In this document: positions 24,531 to 32,164 of the stretch, one piece after another | Numbering within the stretch: position 1 is the first letter of the stretch | Layout of the letters: each line of letters opens with the position of its first letter | Assembly (NCBI GenBank): GCA_902781315.1 | Contig: CACZIT010000027.1 | Span: 1 to 44,223, forward strand | Reading direction: 5' to 3' | DNA: 44,223 nt | Source: an uncultured Prevotellaceae bacterium | Lineage (GTDB): Bacteria; Bacteroidota; Bacteroidia; Bacteroidales; Bacteroidaceae | The notes under the pieces: generated by a model | Databases searched by the model: none | What the model was told of the DNA's origin: nothing | Seen by the model: only the letters and a program-made list of their open reading frames with translations | Program-made: the position numbers and the translations under genes

Positions 24531-25149
24531 CAACCATCCACTGCTCATCTGCGTGGGCCGGCAGATTGGCTCAGGCGGACGCGTCATCGCCCAACGGCTG
24601 GCCAAGGAGTTCGGCTGCCAGTTCTACGACAGCGAACTGCTGAACCTGGCTGCGAAGGAAAGTGGTTTCTCTGAGAAGTTTTTCAAGCAGAACGACGAGC
24701 ACAAGGGTTTCTTCCGCACGTTGCTCCAGAACCACGGGCGTAGTTTCTCGATGGGCAGTTTCTATCAGAGCGAATTCTCAGAAGAGAGTCTGTTCAAGTT
24801 CCAGTGCGATGCCATCGCCAAGGCTGCCGCCGAAGGGCCGTGCGTGTTTGTGGGCCGTTGTGCTGACTACGTGCTGCGCGACGAGCCCGGCATGGTGAGC
24901 ATCTTCGTGACGGCCGACGACGACGACCGCATCCATCGGGCTATGGAGCGCCACCAGTGCGACTACGACACCGCCCGCCACAAGATAGAAAGCGGTGAGA
25001 GTCAGCGCGCCACCTATTATAATTATTACACCGGCAAGCGATGGGGCCACTCGGCCTGTTACGACCTCTGCGTGAACACATCGCGCCTAGGCATCGAGGC
25101 CACCGCCCAGTTCATCGCTGAGTTCATCCGGCATATCAAAAATCTCTAG
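24520..25149 (+). CDS. cytidylate kinase-like protein
   Basis: A 209-residue P-loop-like protein of the 'cytidylate kinase-like family'. The N-terminus LLICVGRQIGSGGRVIAQRL holds the degenerate P-loop GRQIGSGG, followed by FGCQFYDSELLNLAAKESG, VFVGRCADYVLRDEPGMVSI and the C-terminal YYNYYTGKRWGHSACYDLC. These are typical of the family in gut anaerobes, whose substrate is not settled. It overlaps the MATE gene by 11 bases, so they are translated from one message. The stop codon TAG is the first part of a CTAGTTCGA repeat. Confidence 0.88.
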   Translation: MENNNHPLLICVGRQIGSGGRVIAQRLAKEFGCQFYDSELLNLAAKESGFSEKFFKQNDEHKGFFRTLLQNHGRSFSMGSFYQSEFSEESLFKFQCDAIAKAAAEGPCVFVGRCADYVLRDEPGMVSIFVTADDDDRIHRAMERHQCDYDTARHKIESGESQRATYYNYYTGKRWGHSACYDLCVNTSRLGIEATAQFIAEFIRHIKNL

Positions 25150-25185
25150 TTCGACTAGTAACACTAGTTCGACTAGTTCATCTAG
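25146..25185 (+). repeat. CTAGTTCGA short repeats after kinase-like gene
   Basis: CTAGTTCGACTAGTAACACT is followed by AGTTCGACTAGTTCATCTAG. ACTAGTTCGACTAGT is itself close to a palindrome and the word occurs about four times. The first CTAG contains the stop codon of the upstream gene; the array ends 15 bases before the next ATG. Confidence 0.75.
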
Positions 25186-25200
25186 CTAAAAAAGGAAAAA

Positions 25201-25707
25201 ATGAAACGAATCGGCATTCTCAGCGACACCCACGCCTATTGGGACGAAAAGTACCTCTACTACTTCGAGCCCTGCGACGAGATATGGCACGCCGGCGACA
25301 TCGGGTCGACGGAAGTGGCCGACCGGCTGGCAGCCTTCCGACCTCTCAGAGCCGTCTGCGGCAACTGCGACGGCGGCGACCTACGGCGCATGTTCCCCGA
25401 GCGGCTGCGCTGGAAGTGCGAGGACGTCGACGTACTGATGACCCACATCGGCGGCTACCCCGGCAACTACGACCCACGCATTCGTTCCACAATCTTCGCC
25501 TCACCGCCACAGTTGTTCATCGCCGGCCACTCCCACATCCTGAAAGTGAAGTACGACCGCACGCTGAACCTGCTCCACATCAACCCCGGCGCTGCCGGCT
25601 TACAGGGGTGGCACAAGGACCGCACGCTGATAAGATTGACCATCGAAGGCAATAAAATGACCGATTGCGAAGTTATTACATTAGGAGACAAACAAAAACA
25701 ACCATAA
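25201..25707 (+). CDS. YfcE/MJ0936-type metallophosphoesterase
   Basis: A 168-residue calcineurin-like phosphoesterase. All metal-binding motifs are present: GILSDTHAY (D and H), WHAGDIGS (D), AVCGNCDGGD (N), LMTHIGGYPGN (H) and FIAGHSHILK (GHxH). The size matches the small bacterial YfcE class, which hydrolyses phosphodiesters in vitro; the natural substrate is uncertain. A purine-rich AAAAAAGGAAAAA precedes the ATG. It sits downstream of the kinase-like gene and four bases before a small membrane protein gene. Confidence 0.93.
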   Translation: MKRIGILSDTHAYWDEKYLYYFEPCDEIWHAGDIGSTEVADRLAAFRPLRAVCGNCDGGDLRRMFPERLRWKCEDVDVLMTHIGGYPGNYDPRIRSTIFASPPQLFIAGHSHILKVKYDRTLNLLHINPGAAGLQGWHKDRTLIRLTIEGNKMTDCEVITLGDKQKQP

Positions 25708-25711
25708 CACT

Positions 25712-25897
25712 ATGTCGAGAAACAAGGCAATACTCCTCTATTCCCTCTTCGAAGGGATTCTTCTGCTGGCTGCCTGTGCCGGTTTCATCACTGAGATGAT
25801 TTCGCTGAAAGTGTTTATCATCTTCATGTTGGTGATTTTCATGTTGTCCTCAGTTGTGCTGACAGCTATCGTAAAAAGAACAAAACTTAATCAATAA
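25712..25897 (+). CDS. small two-helix membrane protein
   Basis: A 61-residue hydrophobic protein with two predicted transmembrane helices (about 9-29 and 32-53) and a basic tail (KRTKLNQ). It begins four bases after the phosphoesterase stop and ends 14 bases before rfbB, on the same strand, which supports it as a real gene. I do not recognise a family and assign no function. Confidence 0.6.
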   Translation: MSRNKAILLYSLFEGILLLAACAGFITEMISLKVFIIFMLVIFMLSSVVLTAIVKRTKLNQ

Positions 25898-25911
25898 TAC
25901 CCCAAAACATT

Positions 25912-27045
25912 ATGAAAACAATCGTCATCACTGGTGGCGCAGGCTTCATTGGAAGCCACGTGGTGCGCCTGTTCGTAAACAAATATCCCGAGTACCACAT
26001 CATCAACCTCGACAAACTGACCTATGCCGGCAATCTGGCAAATCTCAAGGACATCGAGGATAAGCCCAACTACGAGTTCGTAAAGATGGACATCTGCGAC
26101 TTCGACGCGTTCTACAAGCTCATGCAGGAGAAGCATGTCGACGGCATCATCCACCTGGCCGCCGAGAGCCATGTCGACCGGAGCATCAAGGATCCGTTCA
26201 CGTTTGCCAAGACCAACGTCATGGGCACGCTCAGCCTGCTGCAGGCCGCCAAGCTCTACTGGGAGTCACTGCCGGAGAAGTATGAGGGCAAGCGCTTCTA
26301 CCACATCTCGACTGACGAAGTGTACGGAGCACTGGAGATGACGCACCCCGACGGCATCAAGCCTCCGTTCTCGACGACAGCCTCGAGCACTGAGCACCAC
26401 CTGGCCTACGGCGAGGAGTTCTTCGTGGAGACAACGAAGTACAACCCCCACTCGCCCTACTCTGCCGCAAAGGCAGCCAGCGACCATTTCGTGCGCGCCT
26501 ATCACGACACCTACGGCATGCCCGTGGTCGTGACCAACTGCTCGAACAACTACGGTCCGTATCAGTTTCCCGAGAAGCTGATTCCGCTGTTCATCAACAA
26601 TATCCGCCACCGCAAGCCGCTGCCCGTCTATGGCAAGGGAGAGAACGTGCGCGACTGGCTCTACGTTGAAGACCACGCACGTGCCATCGACCTGATTTTC
26701 CATGAAGGCAAGACAGCTGAGACCTACAACATCGGCGGCTTCAACGAGTGGAAGAACATCGACATCATCAAAGTGCTGATTCGTACCGTCGACCGCCTGT
26801 TGGGTCGCGAGGAAGGCGAGGACATGGGCCTCATCACCTTCGTCACCGACCGCGCCGGCCACGACATGCGCTACGCCATTGACTCGTCGAAACTGCAGAA
26901 AGAATTGGGCTGGGAGCCTTCGTTGCAGTTCGAAGAAGGTATTGAGAAGACTGTCCGCTGGTATCTCGACCATCAGGACTGGCTCGACGATGTGACGAGT
27001 GGAGACTATCAGAAGTACTACGAACAGATGTACCAGAACAGATAG
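25912..27045 (+). CDS. rfbB: dTDP-glucose 4,6-dehydratase
   Basis: A 377-residue extended short-chain dehydrogenase that converts dTDP-glucose to dTDP-4-keto-6-deoxyglucose. Motifs: the NAD fold ITGGAGFIGSHVVRLF, HLAAESHVDRSI, the active site YHISTDEVYGAL, YxxxK in SPYSAAKAASDHFV, and CSNNYGPYQFPEKLIPLFI. The C-terminus is complete (YYEQMYQNR) and its stop codon is the first triplet of a family B hairpin. Downstream genes include an FdtA-like isomerase, which uses the same product. Confidence 0.95.
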   Translation: MKTIVITGGAGFIGSHVVRLFVNKYPEYHIINLDKLTYAGNLANLKDIEDKPNYEFVKMDICDFDAFYKLMQEKHVDGIIHLAAESHVDRSIKDPFTFAKTNVMGTLSLLQAAKLYWESLPEKYEGKRFYHISTDEVYGALEMTHPDGIKPPFSTTASSTEHHLAYGEEFFVETTKYNPHSPYSAAKAASDHFVRAYHDTYGMPVVVTNCSNNYGPYQFPEKLIPLFINNIRHRKPLPVYGKGENVRDWLYVEDHARAIDLIFHEGKTAETYNIGGFNEWKNIDIIKVLIRTVDRLLGREEGEDMGLITFVTDRAGHDMRYAIDSSKLQKELGWEPSLQFEEGIEKTVRWYLDHQDWLDDVTSGDYQKYYEQMYQNR

Positions 27046-27089
27046 CCCACCCAAGCCCTCCCGAAGGGAGGGATGTCTGATTAGCTTTT
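27043..27089 (+). repeat. family B hairpin element after rfbB
   Basis: TAGCCCACCCAAGCCCTCCC, G, AAGGGAGGGATGTCTGATTA, GCTTTT: a seven-base CCCTCCC/GGGAGGG stem with conserved flanks. It begins with the rfbB stop codon and ends at the ATG of the DUF559 gene. An inverted copy lies just beyond that gene at 27506-27544. Confidence 0.88.
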
Positions 27090-27476
27090 ATGGAACAAGA
27101 CGCAACGAAATTGGGGTGGCAGACGGCTGACAAGCAGGCGTATACTGCAGTCGAGAACAATGCCGTCAAGAACCGTCGGCCCATGACTCCGGCTGAAATG
27201 CGCTTGTGGCAAGAGCTAAGAGGAAACAAACTGGGCATCCACTTTCGGCGGCAACACGTCATCGGCACCTACATTGCCGATTTCGTCTCGCTCAAAAATC
27301 ACCTCGTGATAGAAATCGACGGTGAGTATCATCTCACCCCCGAGCAACAAGAATCAGACCGCATCCGCACTATCTATTTGGAGCAACAAGGGTTCCGCGT
27401 CATCCGTTTCACGAATAGTCAAGTATTAACCGACATTGACAGCGTCATGTCAAGAATCATAAAATCACTCTTTTGA
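27090..27476 (+). CDS. DUF559 / Vsr-like endonuclease-fold protein
   Basis: A 128-residue protein. From residue 32 it carries the DUF559 pattern: [62 protein letters not shown] and a C-terminal helix. The D...E.D/K-type residues (ADFV, EIDGEYH) fit the fold of very-short-patch-repair and restriction-like nucleases. The first 31 residues are not conserved as I remember it and may be a non-native start. The gene interrupts the rfbB-purT-FdtA series and is flanked by inverted family B elements. By eye its base composition is less G+C rich than its neighbours. Members of this family have no settled function, though they have been suspected to travel as solo genes. Nuclease activity is inferred from the fold only. 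Confidence 0.85.
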   Translation: MEQDATKLGWQTADKQAYTAVENNAVKNRRPMTPAEMRLWQELRGNKLGIHFRRQHVIGTYIADFVSLKNHLVIEIDGEYHLTPEQQESDRIRTIYLEQQGFRVIRFTNSQVLTDIDSVMSRIIKSLF

Positions 27477-27490
27477 ATAATATCTCTCAT

Positions 27491-28717
27491 ATGAATAAAG
27501 TAATTAAACATCCCTCCCTTGGGGAGGGCTTGGGTGGGCCTAAGATTTTGCTGTTAGGCTCAGGCGAACTGGGCAAGGAGTTTGTCATTGCTGCCAAGCG
27601 TAAGGGAATCTACGTAGTGGCATGTGACCGTTATGCAGGTGCGCCTGCCATGCAGGTAGCCGACGAGTACGAAGTGTTTTCAATGCTTGACGGCGATGCG
27701 CTGGAGGCTGTGGTGCGTAAGCATCAGCCCGACATCATTGTGCCGGAGATTGAGGCCATCCGTACTGAACGCTTGTTTAAGTTCGAAGAGGAGGGCATCC
27801 AGGTGGTTCCGTCGGCACGTGCCGTGAACTACACGATGAACCGTCGTGCCATTCGCGACCTCGCAGCCCGCGAACTGGGCTTGCGCACAGCGAAATATTT
27901 CTACGCCAAGACGTTCGAGGAGTTCAAGAAGGCTGCCGATGAGATTGGCTTCCCCTGTGTGGTGAAGCCGTTGATGTCGAGTAGCGGTCACGGCCAGAGC
28001 TACGTGCACAACGACGACGAACTGGCCGAGGCTTTCCGCGAGGCTATGGAGGGTAGCCGTGGCGACGTGAAGGAAGTCATCATCGAGGAGTTCATCGACT
28101 TCGAATCGGAATTCACGCTGCTCACCGTTACGCAGAAGAATGCCCCCACCCTGTTCTGTCCGCCTATTGGCCACGTACAGAAAGGTGGCGACTACCGCGA
28201 GTCGTGGCAACCCTATCAGATCAGCGACGAAGCCTTGAAGCAGGCCCAACACATGGCCGACGAGGTGACGCGCGCGCTGACGGGCTATGGCATCTGGGGC
28301 GTAGAGTTCTTCCTGACACGTCAGGGCGAGGTCATCTTCTCCGAACTCTCGCCGCGTCCGCACGACACGGGCATGGTCACCCTGGGCCACACCACCAACC
28401 TCTCGGAGTTTGAACTCCACCTGCGCGCCGTGCTCGGACTGCCCATTGCCAGCATCAAACTGGAGCATGCCGGCGCCAGCGCTGTGGTGCTTTCACCGGT
28501 AGAGAGCCACGAGCCGCTAAAGTACAACCTCATGGATGCCCTGCACGAGGAGAACACCCGCGTGCGTATCTTCGGCAAGCCCGAGGCTCACGTAGGTCGC
28601 CGCATGGGCGTGGTGCTCTGCTACGACGAACTCGGCACCGACGTCAACACCATTCGCGACAAGGCAAAGCGTCTTGCCACCACCGTCCTTGGCACTGAAC
28701 CATACATGAAGAAATGA
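27491..28717 (+). CDS. purT: formate-dependent phosphoribosylglycinamide formyltransferase
   Basis: A 408-residue ATP-grasp enzyme that makes formyl-GAR from GAR, formate and ATP in purine synthesis. Family signatures: [90 protein letters not shown] and [19 protein letters not shown]. The usual N-terminus is [10 protein letters not shown]; here about 13 residues ([14 protein letters not shown] within [17 protein letters not shown]) precede it and come from a family B hairpin. I chose the ATG at 27491 over the TTG at 27473. It overlaps the next gene by four bases (ATGA). A purine gene inside a dTDP-sugar group is an odd neighbour. Confidence 0.95.
   Translation: MNKVIKHPSLGEGLGGPKILLLGSGELGKEFVIAAKRKGIYVVACDRYAGAPAMQVADEYEVFSMLDGDALEAVVRKHQPDIIVPEIEAIRTERLFKFEEEGIQVVPSARAVNYTMNRRAIRDLAARELGLRTAKYFYAKTFEEFKKAADEIGFPCVVKPLMSSSGHGQSYVHNDDELAEAFREAMEGSRGDVKEVIIEEFIDFESEFTLLTVTQKNAPTLFCPPIGHVQKGGDYRESWQPYQISDEALKQAQHMADEVTRALTGYGIWGVEFFLTRQGEVIFSELSPRPHDTGMVTLGHTTNLSEFELHLRAVLGLPIASIKLEHAGASAVVLSPVESHEPLKYNLMDALHEENTRVRIFGKPEAHVGRRMGVVLCYDELGTDVNTIRDKAKRLATTVLGTEPYMKK
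27506..27544 (+). repeat. family B hairpin inside purT N-terminus (inverted copy)
   Basis: AAACATCCCTCCCTTGGGGA, then GGGCTTGGGTGGGCCTAAG. Its reverse complement matches the elements at 27043-27089 and 21403-21449 almost base for base. In this orientation the frame used by purT is open and reads [13 protein letters not shown]. Confidence 0.88.
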
Positions 28718-29118
28718 TTGGAAAGATTATAGAACTCCCGAAGATTACCGACCCGCGCGGCAACCTGACCGTGGCAGAGGAGCTGAAGGACGTGCCCTTC
28801 GACATCAAACGCGCCTACTGGGTCTACGACGTGCCGGGCGGCGAGAGTCGTGGCGGCCATGCCCACAAACGGCTGCGCCAGCTGGTCGTGGCGCTGAGCG
28901 GCTCCTTCCACGTCACCCTCGACAACGGACGTGAGCGCGAAACCATCTTGCTCAATCACCCGTGGCAGGGACTCATTATCGAAACAGGCACATGGCGCAC
29001 ACTCGACGACTTCTCGTCGGGTGCCGTCTGCCTGGTACTCGCCTCCGAACCCTACGAGGAAGACGACTACATCTACGACTACGATGAGTTCCTGAGCTAC
29101 GTCAACTCTAAACTCTAA
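28714..29118 (+). CDS. FdtA/QdtA-like dTDP-4-keto-6-deoxyhexose isomerase
   Basis: A 134-residue cupin of the WxcM-like C-terminal / FdtA family, which isomerises dTDP-4-keto-6-deoxyglucose to the 3-keto sugar. Signature segments: [36 protein letters not shown] (catalytic His-Ala-His), [26 protein letters not shown] and [16 protein letters not shown]. It overlaps purT by four bases. RfbB supplies its substrate. The matching aminotransferase and acetyltransferase for a dTDP-aminosugar are not in this stretch. The final residues NSKL and the TAA stop are encoded by an AACTCTAAA tandem word. Confidence 0.9.
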   Translation: MIGKIIELPKITDPRGNLTVAEELKDVPFDIKRAYWVYDVPGGESRGGHAHKRLRQLVVALSGSFHVTLDNGRERETILLNHPWQGLIIETGTWRTLDDFSSGAVCLVLASEPYEEDDYIYDYDEFLSYVNSKL

Positions 29119-29202
29119 ACTCTCAACTGACTCTAAACTCTCCGCTCGACCCGTAGGGGCGCTTTCGTAGCGAAGCGGAGAAAGAACTCTAAACTCTCAA
29201 CT
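29104..29202 (+). repeat. intergenic repeat with family A core in reverse orientation
   Basis: AACTCTAAACTCTAAACTCT-type words run from the FdtA stop codon, then CCGCTCGACCCGTAGGGGC, then the reverse complement of the family A half core (GCTTTCGTAGCGAAGCGGAG, AAAG), then more AACTCT words up to the next gene. It is the only clear family A copy outside a gene in the middle of the window, and the only one in reverse orientation to the surrounding genes. Confidence 0.8.
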
Positions 29203-29208
29203 AAAAAA

Positions 29209-30162
29209 ATGGACATCAGACGATACACCCCTGAGAAGGCCGACGAATGGAATCGGTTTGTGGCACAGTCGAAGAACGGCACCTTCCTCTTCGACCGGCG
29301 CTACATGGACTACCACGCCGACCGCTTCCAGGACCATTCGCTGATGTTCTATCGCAAAGGCCGTCTCTGCGCCCTGCTTCCTGCCAACGTGCATGACGCA
29401 ACGCTCTACTCCCATCAGGGCCTGACCTACGGTGGACTGATCACCGACGAGAAGGCGACAACAACCATAGTCATGGAAGCGTTTGAGGCCCTTAACCAGC
29501 AACTGCATGAGGAAGGAATCCTCCATGTCGTGTACAAGCCTACACCTTGGATTTACCACCGAATGCCAGCCGAGGAAGACCTCTATGCCATCTTTGCTGT
29601 CTGTCATGCCACCCTGATTGCCCGTGATGTGTCGTCGGCGATTCTCCGCGCCCCACGTCTGCCATTCACTGAGTCGCGCCGTTCCGGAATGCGAAAGGCC
29701 GTCAATGCCGGCATCAGCATCACCGAATGCAACTGTGCTGCCGAGCACCCCGACCTGAAGACCTTCTGGCATCTTCTTAACGACAACCTCTGGCGAAGCC
29801 ACAGCGTCCACCCCGTACACTCGTATGAGGAACTGCAATTGCTGGCCAGCCGCTTCCCTGACAATATACGTCTTTTTACAGCGAAGCAACAAGACGTCGT
29901 GCTTGGAGGGACACTTGTCTACGAGACCAGTCAAGTTATTCATACTCAATACATTTCTGCATCTGAGGAAGGCAAACGTCTGGGTGTTCTCGACTTGCTG
30001 TTCGATTTCCTTATCCACACAAAATACGCCGATGTCCAATGCTTTGATTTCGGAAAATCGACCTCTACCAGCGACTGCACGCTCAATTCTAAGCTCATCT
30101 TCCAGAAAGAAGGCTTCGGCGGGCGCGCCGTCTGCTACGACACCTACGAGTGGTTCACATGA
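29209..30162 (+). CDS. FemAB/GNAT-like acyltransferase
   Basis: A 317-residue protein with the double-GNAT outline of the FemAB / acetyltransferase-6 group: AQSKNGTFLFDRRYMDYH near the N-terminus, SRRSGMRKAVNAGI in the middle (basic helix typical of these proteins) and VLGGTLVYETSQVIHTQYIS followed by GVLDLLFDFLI and FDFGKSTSTSDCTLNSKLIF near the end. Such proteins attach amino-acyl or acetyl groups in cell-wall or polysaccharide pathways. Its position after RfbB and an FdtA-like enzyme suggests modification of a surface sugar, but the acceptor cannot be told from sequence. Confidence 0.75.
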   Translation: MDIRRYTPEKADEWNRFVAQSKNGTFLFDRRYMDYHADRFQDHSLMFYRKGRLCALLPANVHDATLYSHQGLTYGGLITDEKATTTIVMEAFEALNQQLHEEGILHVVYKPTPWIYHRMPAEEDLYAIFAVCHATLIARDVSSAILRAPRLPFTESRRSGMRKAVNAGISITECNCAAEHPDLKTFWHLLNDNLWRSHSVHPVHSYEELQLLASRFPDNIRLFTAKQQDVVLGGTLVYETSQVIHTQYISASEEGKRLGVLDLLFDFLIHTKYADVQCFDFGKSTSTSDCTLNSKLIFQKEGFGGRAVCYDTYEWFT

Positions 30163-30217
30163 GACTGACGTTCAAGAGTCAGGGAATCTATAGCGATAAA
30201 AAAAACAACCAACGATA

Positions 30218-32143
30218 ATGAAAACAACGAACAAAGACAAAAAGAAGATGCCCCAGCAGGCATCTTCAAAGAAGAAAGACACGCGCAAGCAGAAACCACG
30301 GCAGCCACTCCTGCTGACGGCGAAGTCGCTGCGCTGGCTCTGGCTGTTGCCTGTCGTGGCACTCGTGGCCGTAGCCGTGGCACTACTCACCTTCGAGAGC
30401 GACTTTCTCTTCCGCGTGCAGGAGTTCAACCTGTTCCTCTACACACCCCTGTTCTTCAAGCAGCAGATGGTGGTCTCGGGAGGACTGCTCACCTACGTGG
30501 GTACCTACTTCACCCAGTTCTTCTATCATCAGTGGATGGGTGTTGCCCTGCTCTGCCTATGGTGGCTGTTGCTCATGTGGGTGCTGAAGCGAACGTTCAA
30601 CATCCCAGCGAAATGGGCACTCGCCGTGCTCATCCCCATCGCGCTGCTGCTCATCACCGACGTCGACCTGGGCTATTGGCTTTACTACCTGAAGCTGCGC
30701 GGCCACTTCTTCGTTGCCACTATCGGCACCACCGCAGCCGTTTCGCTGGCATTGGCCTACAGGTCGTTGCCGAAGCGTTTTTTCCTGCGCACCATTTTCA
30801 TTGTATTCGCCGTGGCCGCAGGCTATCCCTTCCTGGGCTTCTATGCCTTGCTGGCAGCACTGCTCATGGCTGTGCTTGCCTGGCGACTCGACGACTACAG
30901 GCCACTCCGTAGCGGCATCGACACCCTTACTGCCCTGATGGCCATCGGACTCGTTCCTTATATATACTATCAGGCTCTCTATTACCAAACCAACCTTGCC
31001 AACATTTACTATACGGCCCTGCCCATGTACCGCATCGACCAGGACTACATGGAGTACTATATCCCGTTCTACCTGCTCGTGGCCGTACTTGTCGTGATGG
31101 CAGCTCTCTACCGTCGCCAACGTCAGTCCGACGTCAAGCGCCCCCTGCTTTGGGCCATGGCCCAGCTGGTCTTGGCCGCCATCCTCATAGGAAGCGTCTA
31201 TCATTTCTGGTATAAGGACGAGAATTTCCACACCGAGCTGAGCATGTATCGCGATTCCGACAACCACCAGTGGGAGAACATTCTCACTACCTATCGCAAC
31301 CACGACAGCAACCCGAGTCGCTTGATGTGGATGATGAAGAACCTGGCTCTATCACGACTGGGTCGACAGGCCGACGAGATGTACCACTACCGCAATGGTG
31401 ATGCCCCCCTGAACACACCCTTCACGGCACGCATGGCGCAGTGCGGCGGCAAGCAACTCTACTACAACTACGGTCTGCTGAACTACTGCTATCGCTGGTG
31501 CCTGGAGGACGGCGTGGAGTACGGTTGGCGCATCGACTATTATAAGTTCATGCTGAAGTGCTCACTGATGAACGGCGAGTACGTCGTTGCCCAGAAATAC
31601 ATCGACATTCTCTCTCAAACGAAGTACTATCGCGACTGGGCAAAGAAGTACGAGGCTTACATCAAGAACCCTGCACTTATCAAGAAGGACAAGGAGTTCT
31701 CAACCATCATGCACCTCATGCCGCCCATCAACGAACTGACCAGCGACCAGGCCTTGGTAGAGATATTCCTCATCAACCACTTCTCTACCCACGACAGCGA
31801 CGACCCCGCCTTCCAGGAGCAGGCCATGATTTTCGCCCTGCAGACCAAGGACATCCAGACCTTCTGGAGCCGCTTCTTCCGTTATGCCCCCCTGATGAAG
31901 GACAAGCACATGCCCGTCCACATCCAGGAGGCAGCCTATCTCTACGGCCATCTTGAAAACAAGATAGACATCAGCCACATGCCTTTCGACAAGGAGGTGG
32001 TCGATTCTTACAACGACTTCATGGCTGCGGCCCAGCAATACCGCAACATGACCGAGGAGGAGATGAAGCCGCTCATGTACAACCGTTTCGGCGGAACGTT
32101 CTACTACGAGTATTTCTTCACTCGCGACCAGAAGAGCTACTAG
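30218..32143 (+). CDS. DUF6057-type polytopic membrane protein
   Basis: A 641-residue protein. The N-terminus is strongly basic (KDKKK, KKKDTRKQK), followed by roughly 9-10 hydrophobic helices between residues 38 and 335, then a soluble, helical, Tyr-rich C-terminal half (about 340-641) that resembles a TPR-like repeat. I recognise it as the DUF6057 family of Bacteroidales by overall shape, with moderate certainty. It stands 22 bases upstream of the PD40/CxxCH lipoprotein gene, and I believe the two are found together elsewhere, so they may form an envelope complex. Function unknown. The stop TAG is followed at once by a GACAAAGTGACAAAGTAACA word. Confidence 0.7.
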   Translation: MKTTNKDKKKMPQQASSKKKDTRKQKPRQPLLLTAKSLRWLWLLPVVALVAVAVALLTFESDFLFRVQEFNLFLYTPLFFKQQMVVSGGLLTYVGTYFTQFFYHQWMGVALLCLWWLLLMWVLKRTFNIPAKWALAVLIPIALLLITDVDLGYWLYYLKLRGHFFVATIGTTAAVSLALAYRSLPKRFFLRTIFIVFAVAAGYPFLGFYALLAALLMAVLAWRLDDYRPLRSGIDTLTALMAIGLVPYIYYQALYYQTNLANIYYTALPMYRIDQDYMEYYIPFYLLVAVLVVMAALYRRQRQSDVKRPLLWAMAQLVLAAILIGSVYHFWYKDENFHTELSMYRDSDNHQWENILTTYRNHDSNPSRLMWMMKNLALSRLGRQADEMYHYRNGDAPLNTPFTARMAQCGGKQLYYNYGLLNYCYRWCLEDGVEYGWRIDYYKFMLKCSLMNGEYVVAQKYIDILSQTKYYRDWAKKYEAYIKNPALIKKDKEFSTIMHLMPPINELTSDQALVEIFLINHFSTHDSDDPAFQEQAMIFALQTKDIQTFWSRFFRYAPLMKDKHMPVHIQEAAYLYGHLENKIDISHMPFDKEVVDSYNDFMAAAQQYRNMTEEEMKPLMYNRFGGTFYYEYFFTRDQKSY

Positions 32144-32164
32144 ACAAAGTGACAAAGTAACACA

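Noticed and set aside
6685-29202. Insertion sequences
   Set aside because: The repeats are far too short and no transposase frame or long terminal inverted repeats occur; they could only be non-autonomous elements moved from elsewhere.
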